This document shows positions 31,601 to 46,600 of a stretch of 64,000 bases of DNA, in pieces; position 1 is the first letter of the stretch, and every line of letters begins with the position of its first letter. This DNA comes from Anagrus nilaparvatae (lineage: Eukaryota > Arthropoda > Insecta > Hymenoptera > Mymaridae). The notes under the pieces are model-generated. The model saw only the letters and a program-made list of their open reading frames with translations. It was not told the DNA's origin and ran no database searches. The DNA lies in assembly GCA_022575985.1 (NCBI GenBank), contig JAKSXM010000132.1, positions 7,130,001 through 7,194,000 on the forward strand, in the 5' to 3' direction. The translations under genes were made by a program, and so were the position numbers.

Positions 31601-34600
31601 CTCACCCTTTAATAAGCAAAAACTACCCTTAAAAAGGATGTTTTTGATATTTTCGAACTTTTAGTGTTCAGATTCGGTTCATAAGGGCTTTTTGAGTCGC
31701 TGGTCAGGAATTTCAGAAAATTTGTTGTTAAAAATTAATTTCTCACCCTTTAATAATCAAAAACTACCCCTAAAAAAGTTGTTTTTGATATTTTCGTACT
31801 TTCAAAAATGTTAAAGATTTTTCAAATATGAGAAAAAAAAGTTATAGAATTATTTAAAATTTTTTTAAAAATCAGAAAATCGTGATAAGTGACCAAAAAA
31901 ACCTATAATGCAGAACCTATACATTTTAAGGGTATTATTTGGAGTGAAATCTCTTATTTGTTAATTTAAGGGTAAGAAATTAATTTTCAACAAAAAATTC
32001 CCCGAAATTTGTTATTAGCAATCCGAAAAACCCATATAAACCGAATCTGAACACTGAAAGTACAATAATATTAAAAACAATCTATTAGGGGTAGTTTTCG
32101 CTAATTAAAGGGTGAGGAATTTATTTTTAAGAAAAAATTTCCCGAAATTCTTGTTCAGCTACCCAAAAAATCCATATGAATCGAATCCAAACACTAAAAG
32201 TGCGAAAATAGCAAAACACCCCTTTTTAGAGGTAATTTTTGCTAATTCGGGGTTGAAATATTAAGTTTTTATTGAAAATTCCCCGAAATTCTTGATAAGC
32301 GACCCAAAAAACTCGTGTGGACCAAATCTGGCCACTCAAAATTTGATTACATAGAAAATACCCCTTTTTGGGGGTAGTTTTTGCAAATTTAAGGATGTTC
32401 CGCAGATTTCTTCCGGAAAAGACCCCGAAATTCCTGATCAGCGACCCCAAAAACCTGTGGTATACCAAATCCGGTGGTGGCCGGAAACAAAAAATGTCCT
32501 CTTGCAAAATGACAATTCAAACAAAAAAAGGAGATATTTTTTAGTTTCCTTCGGCTGGAATAATAAAGTATTTATAATAGCGAATAAAAAATTTTTTATA
32601 GCCATTTTGAAGACTTTTTTACACACACATGATACAGATATTTTATTTATGATTTTTTTGTTGTAGCTTATTGTATAATTTTAACTCATCAATTAAATGC
32701 AAATGACTAATTGTTTAACCTGGTGCCAAATTTTCAAATTTAAAAATAATTAACATTTATTAAGTTTAAATTTCTTCCTTTATTTTTTTCTGAGCTGAAA
32801 GATTTTAAGACTTAAATTTTATTCAAATAACCAAAATATCTAATACTGAATATTTATTTTTTAAAATCCAAAAAAGCCATGATAAAATTGATTTAAAGGT
32901 GACGTTGATGTTTTGCCAACTTTAATAAATTATACTGTCAGAGTAGGTCAGTTATTCGCTGGAATTTTAATGCCCTTGACCTATTTTTATGACAGGCATA
33001 ATTATATTTATGGAGTATTAATGAAAAACCACGAAACGAATTTTGTAAGCTTTTTTGATAAGAACGAATTAAGAATGAAAAAAATGTAATATTTAAAAAA
33101 AATCTTACAATTCCAAAACAACGTAAATTTGTTTTCCTTGTTCAAGTGAATCATAAAGTTGAATTAACCTAGGATGCTGTAATTTTCTCATAATTTCAAC
33201 TTCTCTTTCTACAGCTCTTCTATCTTCTTTTCTTGTTGTGTTGACTACTTTGGCAGCTAATACAAGACCTGTCTTCTTTTCTTTACATCGATAAACAGTG
33301 CCAAACTTCCCTCTGTAATTTAATAAATTATTTAATTTAAAATTATTTTCATTTAACGATATTGGTACATATTGAAATTGGGGGTGTGTCTAATAATAAT
33401 TTATGTCATTTATTTAGATATTTTATTAATTATTTTGTAAATAATTAGATAAAATACTAAAAGTTTTTTTCTATTTTCAATACAAAAATATTTTAAAAAT
33501 ATTTTGGTATTAAAATTTTGTATAAAAGCATATTTAGAATTGTGAAATTTAAAATAATAAAATTTGGCTGATTTCCAACTCATTAAATTTTCGAATCTCT
33601 TTCTTTCAAAAAATTTTTATATATATTTTAGTAAATGTATATAGAAACTTTCAGGTAAAAATTCTCAACATTTTTTTTGGGAAGAATTTCTGAGATTTGG
33701 GGTTTTCTAGGCAGAATTTCGTGGACTAGCTTTTCTGGTCACTGAATTAAAATTCATACTCAATTTTTAGATTCCTAGGCAAATTTTACTTAAAATTTAC
33801 TTTTTTCAGAAAAAATGTACTAATTTTGGAGCTTAATATGCTTAAATCATCAGAAATAAAAAAATTTATTTATTTATTGTTAACCCATTTTTTCAAAATC
33901 AATATTTTGTACAATCCAAAATATTACTAACTAAAAAAAATTTTCTCAACTTGTCAATTTATCTGAAACAAACCCATATACAAAAATTATTTTATTTTGT
34001 CTTTTTCATTAATGAACTATACAAAATACCTGTGTTAAAAGATCATTCCTCTACATTAAAAATATTATTTATCATTTATTTTAATTCATAAAAGAAAAAC
34101 TGACTAATCTGAACTTAGAAAAAATATGAATTTTTTGGCATATAATATTTTTTTGGCATATTATATTTAATGAATGATTATCGTATATATTTCTTTACTA
34201 TAAACTGGTTAAAAAATGCAGGAAATTTAAAGAAACTAATATATAACTTGATGATCTATTGTAGATGACACGTATAATATTATGATTTAATTGTTTTTGA
34301 AATATTGTTTAATTAAATTAACGTTTTTTATATGCTCGATTCTTTTTTAAATTGAACATTCTACTTTGTACAAAAATAGACGAAACGTATAAGAATATGA
34401 CAAAAAAAGGGTTTAGTTTTTAATATTAAAGGGATTTCGTGTATTTTTTAATTTAGTTGCTCATGTCAGCTGTAATATCCATGTTGAAAAAATATAGGGG
34501 AACCACTTTTTTCCATTTAATTCTAAGCAATCTCCGTCCTTCACACTAATTTTATTTTAGGACAAAGTTTGACGCCCGATTAAAAAAAGAATCGCCCATA

Positions 34601-37600
34601 TGTATATTTAATTTGATATAATTAATTATTATGTCATGAGTCTATGTATAATATTTTAAACATTAAAATACATTTTATTCGGTATTTTTATAACAATAAT
34701 AATAAAGGAATTTTAATTAAAAAATTTTTTTTCAATCAATACAGCCACGTGTTTAAATTAATTAATATTCTTCTATACTTAGTACCCGGTGAAAAAATAA
34801 TTAGAATCTAATCAGTATTTTGTACAAGTTAATTAGGTACAATATTATAACTGCATTCTCGTCGAGAAATTTTGGTACTAGTGATTCGAAAAGATAAAAT
34901 TTTTCTGAAAAAATTTTAGAAATCCCTACGAAATCGTATATTTTAAACTTCTGAAATTTCGCGAATTTTTTTAAACAAAATTTTTAATAAACATTTAGTT
35001 GGAAAATTTGGATCCGGTGTTAACTGACAGATATAATTACATCTCATGAAAGCCCCGTGTAAAATATTAAATCAGATTTTTGAACATCCTTAAAATTGGA
35101 CATATTTTTTTAATTCTATTTTTGGGCAGTCATATTGAATTTTGAAATTTGCATTTTAAAAGTATGTAAAGTTGAAGAAACTATTGTTCATTTCGAAATT
35201 CGGAGTGATTTTTCAAAAAATCTTTTACACAGAACTATTGTGGACTCCTGTTTCGTATACATTTTTAGTGTAGTTATGTTTTTTTTATACACGAATATCA
35301 TAATTATTTTAGCGAAAAATAGCACCATTTTTAATTAGTACCCACTCCCTTATATTTTTAAATTATGTTTGCACTATTTTCTGTTACAATAATCAATTAC
35401 TAAGAAATTGAGCCACTTTTAGAAAAAATAAATATGCTATTTATAGCGATAAGAGAATCGATGATAAGAAATTGCGGTTTAAGGTGACTGAAAGGCAGCA
35501 CTTATTCAAAAAAATGAGCTTAACCAAAAGTATTTCGGTTGATTAGCAGAATTGCAGCATTATTTAGAAGATTTCAAAAAAATCTTATTTTATAACATTG
35601 TCGTAACATTGAGTCCTGCGTTTCTAAGTCCAGAAGGCGCAATGAAATAAACGGAGGGTATCTTGAGGTTTTTTTCAATATATCAAAGTGGCGTCCCAAA
35701 TGTTCTGGTCTCCCCTTGTTAGTATGCCCAAAATCCTCATCAAACGAAAAACAACATTTTTTTATTTAGTCCTAAGGATTCAGTAAATTTTTTTTTTAAT
35801 TTGATCAATTTGAGGCCAATTTGAGGTCGCTACTTAAATATCCACTTAAAAAAAATCAGATTCAAAATTTTTACTGTTTACAATATCTCAAGACCTCGCA
35901 AATATTTATACAGCAATGCTTCAATTTTTCTGGACAAGTAACTAAAGAGGTTAAAAAAATTCCACTTTAATAATTCATATACCACACAAAAATAAATAAA
36001 AAAAAATTAAAACAAAAAAAACAAACATAAAAAAAATATATTAAACTAATATTATTTTTCTTTTGTATACACACAAGTATTTATAAAAAAAGTTCAATAA
36101 CCGTTTAAGACACAAATAATATTTTTTATTTATAAAAAAAAAAATCCCTGCACAAAAAAAAAATGTATTTTTTATTCATTCTGTTGAAAAACATAACGAG
36201 ATATTTAATGATGCTTAAACAAAAAATTGAATAAAATAAATTTTTAGTATATTTGTCTGAATAAAACTGTCTGTATCTACTTAAAACTTACTGTAACTAC
36301 TGATTATGTAATACATAACTGTTTAAGCCGTAACTACTTATGAATATTTTTATAATTCAAAAAAAATTATGTATAATTTGATATTTAAATTCAGGTACTT
36401 GATACGTTTTATAGAATTGAGTTAATTTAGCTAAAAATTATATATAAACAACTTAATTAATAATTACAATGTTAATCGAGAAATACAGAGTTTTGTTATG
36501 TAATGGATTTAATTGATTTTTTATATTTAATGTAAAAAAGTATCATTTTTGAGGCACGTGTATTTTTATTAAATATGATAATTTAATATTATTATTATTA
36601 AGCACCTTTTATGATATCGAATAAAAACGTGATTTAGTTTATTTAAGATAATTATGATTCTATTTGTGCTGGTACTCTAAAAGATAATTTTATGATAATT
36701 TGCTTTTTTAAAAGATTTTTTAGGGGAGAGTTAGGTAAAATAGGAGAGAAAAAATTTTTTTATTGGTTGTTTGTGAATTTAAAGAAATTTTTGTATATTG
36801 TTTTGTATAATGGTAAAAAAAACTACGAAAAATCTACAATCAAATAAAGTGGTAAACTGTTATTGGAAAATGAGTAGGTTAATTTGAGGATCCTATTTGG
36901 AAAACGAGATAAAACAGCAATTTTTAATAATCTTGAGAAGTAAATGAATTTCGAATTAGGCTAATATCATACTCTACGAGGCTGATTTGTTCACTTGAAT
37001 CTGTTCATTTATTCTCGGCTTGAAGTTGAGTCCAGATAGAACACCTTGTAAAATCATGCGATAATGAAAATACTAACTATACAAAATTAATTTTCGTTCA
37101 CTTTTCCAAATATGGTCAACGTGATTGAAAAATTAGTCTAGTTCTTTAGATCTCTGAAACCGTAAACACTTGCATGTATCAACCACAAGAATTTAATGTT
37201 CCATAACCTATTGATTTTGGAACTCCTAGTATACATTAAAATAAATACTTTTTTTGTAAAGCTACATGTCTATTTTAAATTTACAGTAGATTTTCTAAAA
37301 TTGCAATTTAAAATTCGAAATAAACCGTCAATATACCATGAAAAATATACTTTGCAATTTTTCTATTCATTTTAATGGGTTTTCCTCATATAGACTCAAT
37401 TACGGATGTCATGACTGTTGCCAAAAAAGATACATTCACTTGATTTAGTGCATTCCACTGTTGTATACCTAAATTTATTTGTAACTGATTTATTGCTGTT
37501 CATAAAAATAGCAAACTTAATGTGGTTTTGTTTCTTTATAAAAGTCTAAGTTGTGTGTCCAGTTTTTATTGGAATTAGAAAAGTTATTCACTTTTTTTAG

Positions 37601-40600
37601 AAAAGAACAATTATCAACTCGCAGCTGTTAGATTTATGTCAAAAAATTTTTAATTATACTTTAAAAATATAAATTTGCAAAAAATTGTGATGGGTGGTTC
37701 CAAAATTTATTTTTTTTAGTATTATAATTTTTAGTCAACTTTTAAAAAATTTCTTACCAAATAAAAATTTATATTTTTTTTACATGTCTTTGCTCTCTTT
37801 AGGTGTCAAAGACACAGAAGCGCGTGTCAAGTGCACACAGTGTGTGTGTACTTGATGCATTCATCTAAGAAATAAAAAAAAAAATTTTTTGTCTTAAAAA
37901 AAAACCCTTCGACATTCATGTATACTTGTCGTCAACGAAGATCATGATGACAATGTTGGCTGTCTCAAGTATATTTTATATCTTATATCTTTTATGTATG
38001 TGTATGTGTATATGGAAAGATCGACATTATTTATAGGAACCCAGACCTTGATAATTTGAAAAAAAGAGCATAAGTTTTGAGAGAGGACAATGTTTTTATT
38101 TTGAATTTTTTAATAGATTTGATACGTTAACTTTTTTGGAGTCATATAAAATGTTATGAGAATGACGATGTTATGAGAAGAACTTTGGCGACGCGAGGTA
38201 CTGTTTATATGGGTAGATCCAGTTTATTTGGATGGAGCCTAGATTTTTATGAGATTTATTTTGGGGTTTCATTATCTCTCTTCGTCAGGGGTAAAATTTT
38301 TGGGACAGTTTCATACTTTTGGGACAACTTTAGACATTTGAGACTTTTGGGGACGGGGGTTGGAGCGCAAAATTTGTAAAATAATTTTAGCTTTTGTGAG
38401 TAAATTTCTAGAAAATTTTTCAGTTAAAAAGAAGCTTAGCATAATTCTTGTTAATTCTTCGGTAAATTCACCATGTGTATTTTAAAAGCTCAAGATTTTT
38501 AAATTTGTAATAATTTTGACCTATAAGTTTTAGTTAACTGTATTGCTTAGTATTGCTGGTCCAAAAATGGATAATAAAGAAAACTTCAAATTCAAAATAC
38601 CACAATTTTAGATAAAGAACACAAATTTTGAAACTTTTTACTCTAAAAAATAAAAATATTTGAAAACCAAACTTCTATACTTTGTTACAAACAATTGAAT
38701 CAACAAATTTACTGACTTAAAAAAATTCCATAAAACATTAAAACAAACAAATAAACGAAAAAAAAATTATAAATTTATTTAAAAAATAGTGATTTTTTAA
38801 CAAAAGAAAAAAAAAATTAAAATTATTTTATTTGCATATAAAAAAAAAAAATAAATCATTTAGAATTTTTATTAGAATCCAACAAAATGCCAAAAATAAC
38901 TTTCTTTTATTCAATTAGGTGTATCATACATGCATAATATTATGTACTTTCGATTTAGTATGTAAGATGTGCACGAAGGCCTATTATTATATAAAAACGA
39001 AAATATTTTATTTATTTATGCATATTTAATTAATTTATTGATTAGTATCAATGATATTTTTTTTTTATGTACACGGAAAAAATCGTGCTGTTAATTTTAT
39101 AAAAAATTTCAAAAAAAAATTCTTTTTTTAGAATTTTTTAGATACAAATTATTAAATTTGATATTTGAAAATTGATTTATCTGCAAGCTCACTTGTGCAT
39201 GTGTCAGATATGTAATCGGAAATTACACATCAAGAAAATTCATAACCAATAAGAAGTAATAAATTTTCGACGGAAATTGTAATTTTTTAAATATTTAATT
39301 TCATATACCTAAAACTTTACCAAAAATTTTGTAAATTAAAATTTTAGTTACACGAATAATAAATGCAGGTAAATAAAGCCGATGTATTTTCCGTGTAGAA
39401 TAAAAAAAACTAACGACGTACTTTATTAAGGTTTAATATGCACATTATTATACATACGATTTTATTTGTTTTAAGGACCCTCTTACAAATTTATATTTTT
39501 GCTACTTTTACGTCACACATTTTGAATAATGCATGTAATAAATGAATTAAAAATAAAAAAAAAAACGTGTTATGAATAATTTTATAAAATTAACATTAAT
39601 TTAAACTATAAAAAAAATACTTATTTGGTTATCAAAAACAAGATTTTTGTAAATTAATATTATTTTTTTAAACTGATCATCTTATTATAAAAACAAATTA
39701 ATATTTTTATTATAATATAATTAAGGAGTCAGCGGTGATGATTGTATCTAAAATTAAATCGAAATTTTTATATTTTTTCCGATGTTATTGCGAGTTTTTG
39801 AATTTAATAAGTAAAGTGTCATCAAAACATAGAAACTATAGGGGCGTGCGGTTACCCGAATTTTGGCACGGGCACCAGAAATTTCGGGTTTTTTTATTTG
39901 ATTTTGGTCAAATATTGTATGCAAATTTTTTTTCGAGAAATTTTGGGCTTTACATGAAATCTGACCCGAGTAATTTTTGATACGCGGTTTTAGCCGACCA
40001 TCCCCTATATTTTGACATTATAAAATAAAATATTATGAAATAAAACAAGAGAATAATAATTATGTATGATTTTATTGTTATGTATAAATAAAGAAAACAA
40101 ATAAAAAAGCGATTACAATAGAATCGTCATTTATTGGCTGAATTGTATTTTTTGATTAAATTTTGTCACGTAACCAAGAATTTTCATCTCTTTTCTTTCT
40201 TTTCTTTGATAGACTTAACTTACTATACACAAACTTTTTTTATAACAACAACAACAATTATTTATATCAGAATTTAGATAGAGGAAAATAAAAATACATC
40301 AGTGTGTAGTATTTTATTAGAAAAAAAGAATTTGACCTTGATAAAGAAAATATTTGAACTTGACCGTTCTATTTCTATGTGTTGTTTGTATATTTAAATA
40401 AATATATTTTTTTTACTCCCTCATTCACTTTCTTAAAAAAAGAATTAATTATTTTTTTAAATACTTAGGAAAATTTATTGCACTGTAAGAAAATTAATAA
40501 AGCGTCATTTTTTGCAATTTGTAAAAAATTAAGTGTGATTTTTTTAATTTTTCTCAAAAAAAAAGTGTTAAATATTTTCAAACAGGAAGTACTTTTTAAT

Positions 40601-43600
40601 ACATAGATCTATATTTTTGAGGGGGTGTTTCAATAAGTTTTACATTTTCCGTCAAGTCACGTGACTATAGGTGTGTGGTTACCCAACTTTTTGGGTCATT
40701 TCGGGTTTTGGGTAAAACCAAAATTTTCAGTGATCTGAAGGTTTTGAATTTTTTCTGGCTTTACAATTCTACGAATATTTTTTTTTTCTTCAATATGTCA
40801 TGTTTTCTTAAAAAAGTAGGAGAAATAGTTTAAAAAAAATACACCTTATAATATATTAAAAGTATAATAATTTATTACATATTATAATAAACGAAAAAAT
40901 TATTATTACATATAATTAAAAATAATTCATAGAATTATAATGCCAGGGGAATTTCCTATTCAAAACCGTACCTGTAGACCTCTAAAACTTTTCGGGTTTA
41001 TCCGAAATATGATCCGGCACTAACCAAAAAAAAAAAGACCGAAATTTTTGAGTCGTGTACCCAATTATTTGGGTAGCCATACATTCTTAAATGTGACCAA
41101 ATTAAAATCTGACCAAAAATTTGAATTCTGTGGGAAATAACGCAATTTTGAATGTAGGCTAAAAATACTAGTCTAAAAATAGCTATTTTCTAACGTGTTT
41201 GTCAAAAACTTTTATTTTTGACGAATGTGAAGGCTTAGGCCGGGTTATTAAAAAAAAAACGTAACACTGTTAGGGTGGGTAGGTTTTAAAGTAATATGTG
41301 TTACTTATTTTACATGAGGAGTGTGGGTATTTTACGTTACAAAAATGAACAAAAACTATCACGTGGTATACAGGGCAGTCGCGTACCACAAAAAAGGAAA
41401 AATTTGCGTTACGTTTTTCTTTTTTTAACGAACTCTTGCGGGCCCATAGGACATAGGGCATAATAAATTTTTCTATAAATTTAGAACAATATTTTACACA
41501 AAAGGGGTAAAAAAAACAGATCAGAAAGCAGTTTCTTTCTGTCCAAGTTGTGAAAAATCGATTACTCAAAAAAAAAAAATTTTCAAAAAATTAAAATATT
41601 TCCTCATATACAAAAAATAAAAATACATAATTATTAACAATAAATCATTTTTTTTAATGTTTTGTTTTTTATTTTAAAACATATGTTTAACACATGTATA
41701 TTTAAATAATAATAATAACAATAACAGCGCAAAAATTTTAATAATTTCCTTAAAATTATTAATTTTAACATATAGACGAAGTAGGAGAGCACACAATTTA
41801 AAAATTTATTGTTTATTATACAAAGATTTTATAATTTAAGACACGTGTTATTATACATTAAATTGATTTAATTTTAGTAATTTTTAGCAAAACGTCGCGT
41901 TATGCAATTTAATCGATAAATAATTAATATTAAACCGATTTATTAAATTATAATTTGATTTAGTACAGCAAACGCCCATTTTTAATTTGCGCGTTTTAAT
42001 AAAAAATATTTCGTAAACCCAATGGTTTTTTTTTTTTTTTTTTTGAGTGTGTATTTTATGCATTGCCAAATTTGGCGCCATAAGCAATTTTACTGGCGTC
42101 TCTACTCTCTGACTTTTTTTTATTTATATTCAAAAAGTTTATAGAATTTTTTTATCTTTTCTATTACTTCCGATACTTTTAGTGTATTCGCTAAAAAAAA
42201 TGTATTTTTTGGCTGATTCATTCGAATTGCGTAAATTTTTTTATATAGAAAGATTTTTTTAGATAAAATTAATCCAAAAGATTTATTTTTTATAAAAATA
42301 ATGGACTGAGTATTTGTTTTATTTGAATTTCAATAGAAAAATTATTTTCCAGTTTAGAAAAATAGTTTTATGTGTGTGAAAAATAAAATAATTTAACGAC
42401 AATTTTTTTAAGTAAGAAAAATTTTTTGATGTCTTTTTTATGAAAAAATATAAAATTAACCTTGATCTGTAAATTAATAGTTTTTGACCTTCGTTATAAA
42501 ATTATTTTATTATTATTTTTTAATGGACAAAAAAAATAGATATTAATAAAAAAATTATTTATTTATTTATGAGTAATTTATACTTCTGAATTAGTTGATA
42601 CTTCAATACATAAAAACATTACATAAATATATAGCAATTAATTTTTTTATGTTTTATTAATATTTCTTGAGTATTAAATTGAATGAATAATAATTAATTA
42701 ATTAATATGTATTAAAATTTTTTATTTTATTATATCTGTCTGATTGCTTTTGGAAAGAGGGTTCGGCAATCTGAGACACTGAAAAAAAATTCGGTAATAT
42801 TTTCGCTGGAAGTTAACGGAATTTGAGTTGTGACTAGAGGAATTACGCTTGTGAATAGTGGATTTTTTTCTACTCAAATATGATTGCAAATATCTTAAAA
42901 CGTAAAGAAAATTCATGGAAAAAAATTTTTTTTTTTAAATAATAATGGTTCCTCTATGAGGAACTGGGTAGGTATTAATTTGTGGTAGGTGAAATTTTGA
43001 TTTTTTGGGATATCAGTACGTTTATTTTTTAAATGAAAATATTAATTTTAGAAACATTGTTCGTACTCAATTTCTGGAATTTAATATCAGAAATCGAGTA
43101 TAAAAAAAAAATTTTTTTCTCAAAATTTTTTAATAAAAAAATAAAAATCCGGTAAATTTTCATATGTAAAGCGATGTAAAGCGTCTTGTAGGGAAAATTT
43201 TCAAGAATCTAGTGATGTGGGCCTTTCAGTCAGTTATCGGGTCAAATTTAGAATATTTTAATTGTGAAATCAAAATTTAATGTGCATTAAGCGAATATAG
43301 CACTCTGTTACCTACGATAAGAGCTCATGTTAAAATTCGCTTTACAAAAATTTCACTAAATTTTATACCCGATTAAAAGACCCTCACCATTGAATCCCTG
43401 AAACTTTTTAAAAAAAAACTATATCCCTTTCTTGAAGGGCGTCCTTAAAATAGAATTCATTAATGTTCTTTTAATTGATACCATGGAAGGCAAAGCCTTG
43501 AAAAATTTATGTGTAAAAGGTGAAAAATAGGGCTAGTTAAAATATTATGAGGAATATTAGAACAATGAAACAAATATTTTATCTCATATTTTTATCACAA

Positions 43601-46600
43601 ACAATAGAACAACTTTTTTAAACTGGCAGGATATTTATTCTATAGTAAACATCGTGGATTTCCTTGACCTGATGTCTCAGCAGAAAGGAAAATATTCAGT
43701 CAGTAAAAGATCAATTACTGGATTTAAATGTGGACTAACAAATTCTTTCAAGCCAATTAATTTATTTACTAATAATTAGGTATACCATTAATTTATTTGA
43801 AATTAGTGAATTTGTTTTCCTAAAAGAAAAAATTCTTACTGATAAGTTTAAATACATTCGAATGAATGTTGTTAGTTTTTTCAAAAGATTCCTTAAGAGT
43901 TAAATTAAAAATTAAATTTTTTTCCAAGTAAAGAAAAAATGGAAATAATTAAATAAACCACAAAAATTGTATGAAAATTGAATGAAAATTTAAAACTGAC
44001 TTAAATTTTAAAATTCCTTTAAAATCAACAGCAACTGAATAAGTAATAAGAATTCAATATTTTTCTATAAATAGAACTATTTAATATTTATAACCAATCT
44101 TGTACAGTTAGAAAATCTATAAATGCTCTATAAAATAAATACTAATGTTAATTCTAAAAAACGTTAGCTAAAACATTGAAATAATGGAAAATTTGATTTT
44201 GTTAGAGCAGCACAAAATTTTATTCGCCAAGGCACCAAGATTCAATATTGTAATGCATTAGTGTAATATTATATCTCGAGAAAAGACAATTTATTCATAT
44301 TTGTTTTTTTTATTAGATTCCTGTTGGACCAAACAGATTTGAGAATTAGAATCCATTTCCTCCCTTTTTTGTCATAAACTTTCTTATCCAAAAGTAATTT
44401 TTTACTGAGCTATAGAAAAATTAATTTTTATTTAACATAGCATTGTAAAAAAATGAATGGAAAAATATAAATTTTAAAAAAATCTGCAATGGAGCAAAAT
44501 AATAGAGATGCTCTAATAACCCGCTAAAAAAATTTCCCAGTATTTTCTCAACCATAGATAAAATACGTACAAACTGTTATTTACAACAAAATTGTGACAT
44601 TTACATAGTAACTTTAGTTTAAATTTTAAAAACTATTTCATAAGCTATTTTAGTTAAATGATTGATTTTAAATATTTTTAAATTGGGACATAAATGTTTA
44701 CACTCGCGTAATTGAGCTTTTAAAGAACGAATTTATATATAAATATATATGTGTGTTATTTACTTTGAAGTTCAAAGTATTTACGCGTGTATTGGTGTAT
44801 TTTTAATTAGATTTTCATATTTTTACAAAATAATATACTAGCCTGGTAGTTAAAAACAAAAATTTCTTAATTTTCAAAAATTAAAGGCGTTTTATCAAAA
44901 TAATAAAATTCCAAGGTGACGTCCAAAAAAAGTATGAAAATCAAACCATTTCTTATAGGATTAAGATTTTTATCCATAATACCGTTCCCTATGATAGAAA
45001 ACCCATTTTTTCCAAAAAGGTCATTTCCCAAAAAAAATTTTTACTCGCAAACTATTGGATTCCGTTAAAACTTTTTTGTAACTTCTTTAATGTAGCTGAA
45101 AATGCAACAGAATTATTTTAAACAAAATTTAAGTTAAATCAGTCAAAAGATTTATTTAGGCATTTCGGGGGGATGTGTTATGGAAAAATATAGAAACTCG
45201 GAAAATATCAGAAAAATGGGTTATATAATTGTACGGGGATTAGTATTCGCGTGAATTAGCTGAGGTATAAAAATGTCTAATTAAGCAAAACAAGATAGTA
45301 AAAACTGCCTATAGGGCATTATTTTTTTATGACTAAGGTTTTATATTTTACGATTTTCTTTGACTGTGACGTTTTTCCAGCTACTTAAAAGAAAAAATTT
45401 TTCATAACAAAGTTTCATTATGTAGCGACACGCAGATGGTATATAAAACTAAGCATAAAATATTTTTGTAAAATCTTTTTTACGAAAAATCCGCTGTGAT
45501 ATTTTTTTTATAAATTTTTAAAATAATATCAATCCAATTTTATGCTAAATTAAGAAAATTTCTCAATAAATATAATCGGAAAACGGAAATACAAAAATAA
45601 AATGCAAAATTAATTAATAAATAAATAAATATTTCATAACCAATTTTTCATTACTAATACATAAACAACAACTTAATTAACGTAAATTATAATTTCCTTT
45701 CGAACTCACCTTCCAATTTCAGATTCTATATCATAATAATCTTTGAATTCAATACCTCTTCTAATAACCACATCTCTATACGGAAAGCTCGGTTCAATTT
45801 CTGTAAAAAAAAATATTCAACAATTAAAAACAAGTATAATCATTGGCCCGGTAAGAAAAAAGAAATATTCGCACGACCGCTATTTATTTATAACGCCCTC
45901 GGTTTTTATTATTTCCGCAAGAATAACAACAATAATTTCTCTATTCTATCGTATATTTACATTAAAAGTGCGAATTTATAATGTTTTACATTCTTTTATA
46001 ATATAATAATGTCTTTTCCATAAAAACGACCCAGTTTTACAAAAATTTTTTTTTTTTTCTTTCTCACGCTGTATGGATTTAAAAAAGTTTATTCTTTTTA
46101 ATAATACAATGGGTATATACTAAAATTATTTAACTTGTATATTTTACATTATTTATATGTGTGATTATACTTTATGTACCTACTTTATTTAACATTCTTT
46201 TTTAATTATATTTTAATTATTGTATTTAATTTAGGTCACTTTTTATTTTTTGAATAAAAGTTTTTTTTTTTTTTGTTTAATATAATAAATGTCAAAAAAA
46301 ATAAGTGAGGTAGTTAATTATTTTTTATGTTAAAATTTTTTTTTTGAGAAAGAATAGATTTTTATTTTTTTGGATTAATTTACTGTTAAAACTGCGAAAT
46401 TTCATGGGTAATGATTTTTTTTTTAATTTTTATTATGTGTGTGGTTGTTTGTGTAATTTATGTAATGGGTAATTATACATTTTTTTTTGTGAGTTTTTTT
46501 AAGTAGTGTTAATTGAGTTCTTAAGATTAGTTTTGGATGATGTGTAATATCCTTTGAGTTTAAAGAAATCGCTAAATTTTGAAAAGGTGAAAGCTTTTTT

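Larger units (their letters stand above)
33330..45690. other. 12.4 kb MLCK intron, mostly AT-rich with scattered element remains
   Basis: No exon with coding character is seen. Recognisable pieces are a diverged foldback arm (35,430-35,700), two related inverted-repeat elements (39,837-40,009 and 40,666-41,092), a CACTG MITE half copy (42,777-42,935) and a reverse copy of the hairpin tail (42,947-43,150). The short frame at 38,173-38,379 has no recognisable domain. Confidence 0.5.

Noticed and set aside
38173..38379. 68-codon frame with some polar/aromatic content
   Set aside because: No start context, domain, splice or repeat support; it lies in a large intron on the opposite strand.
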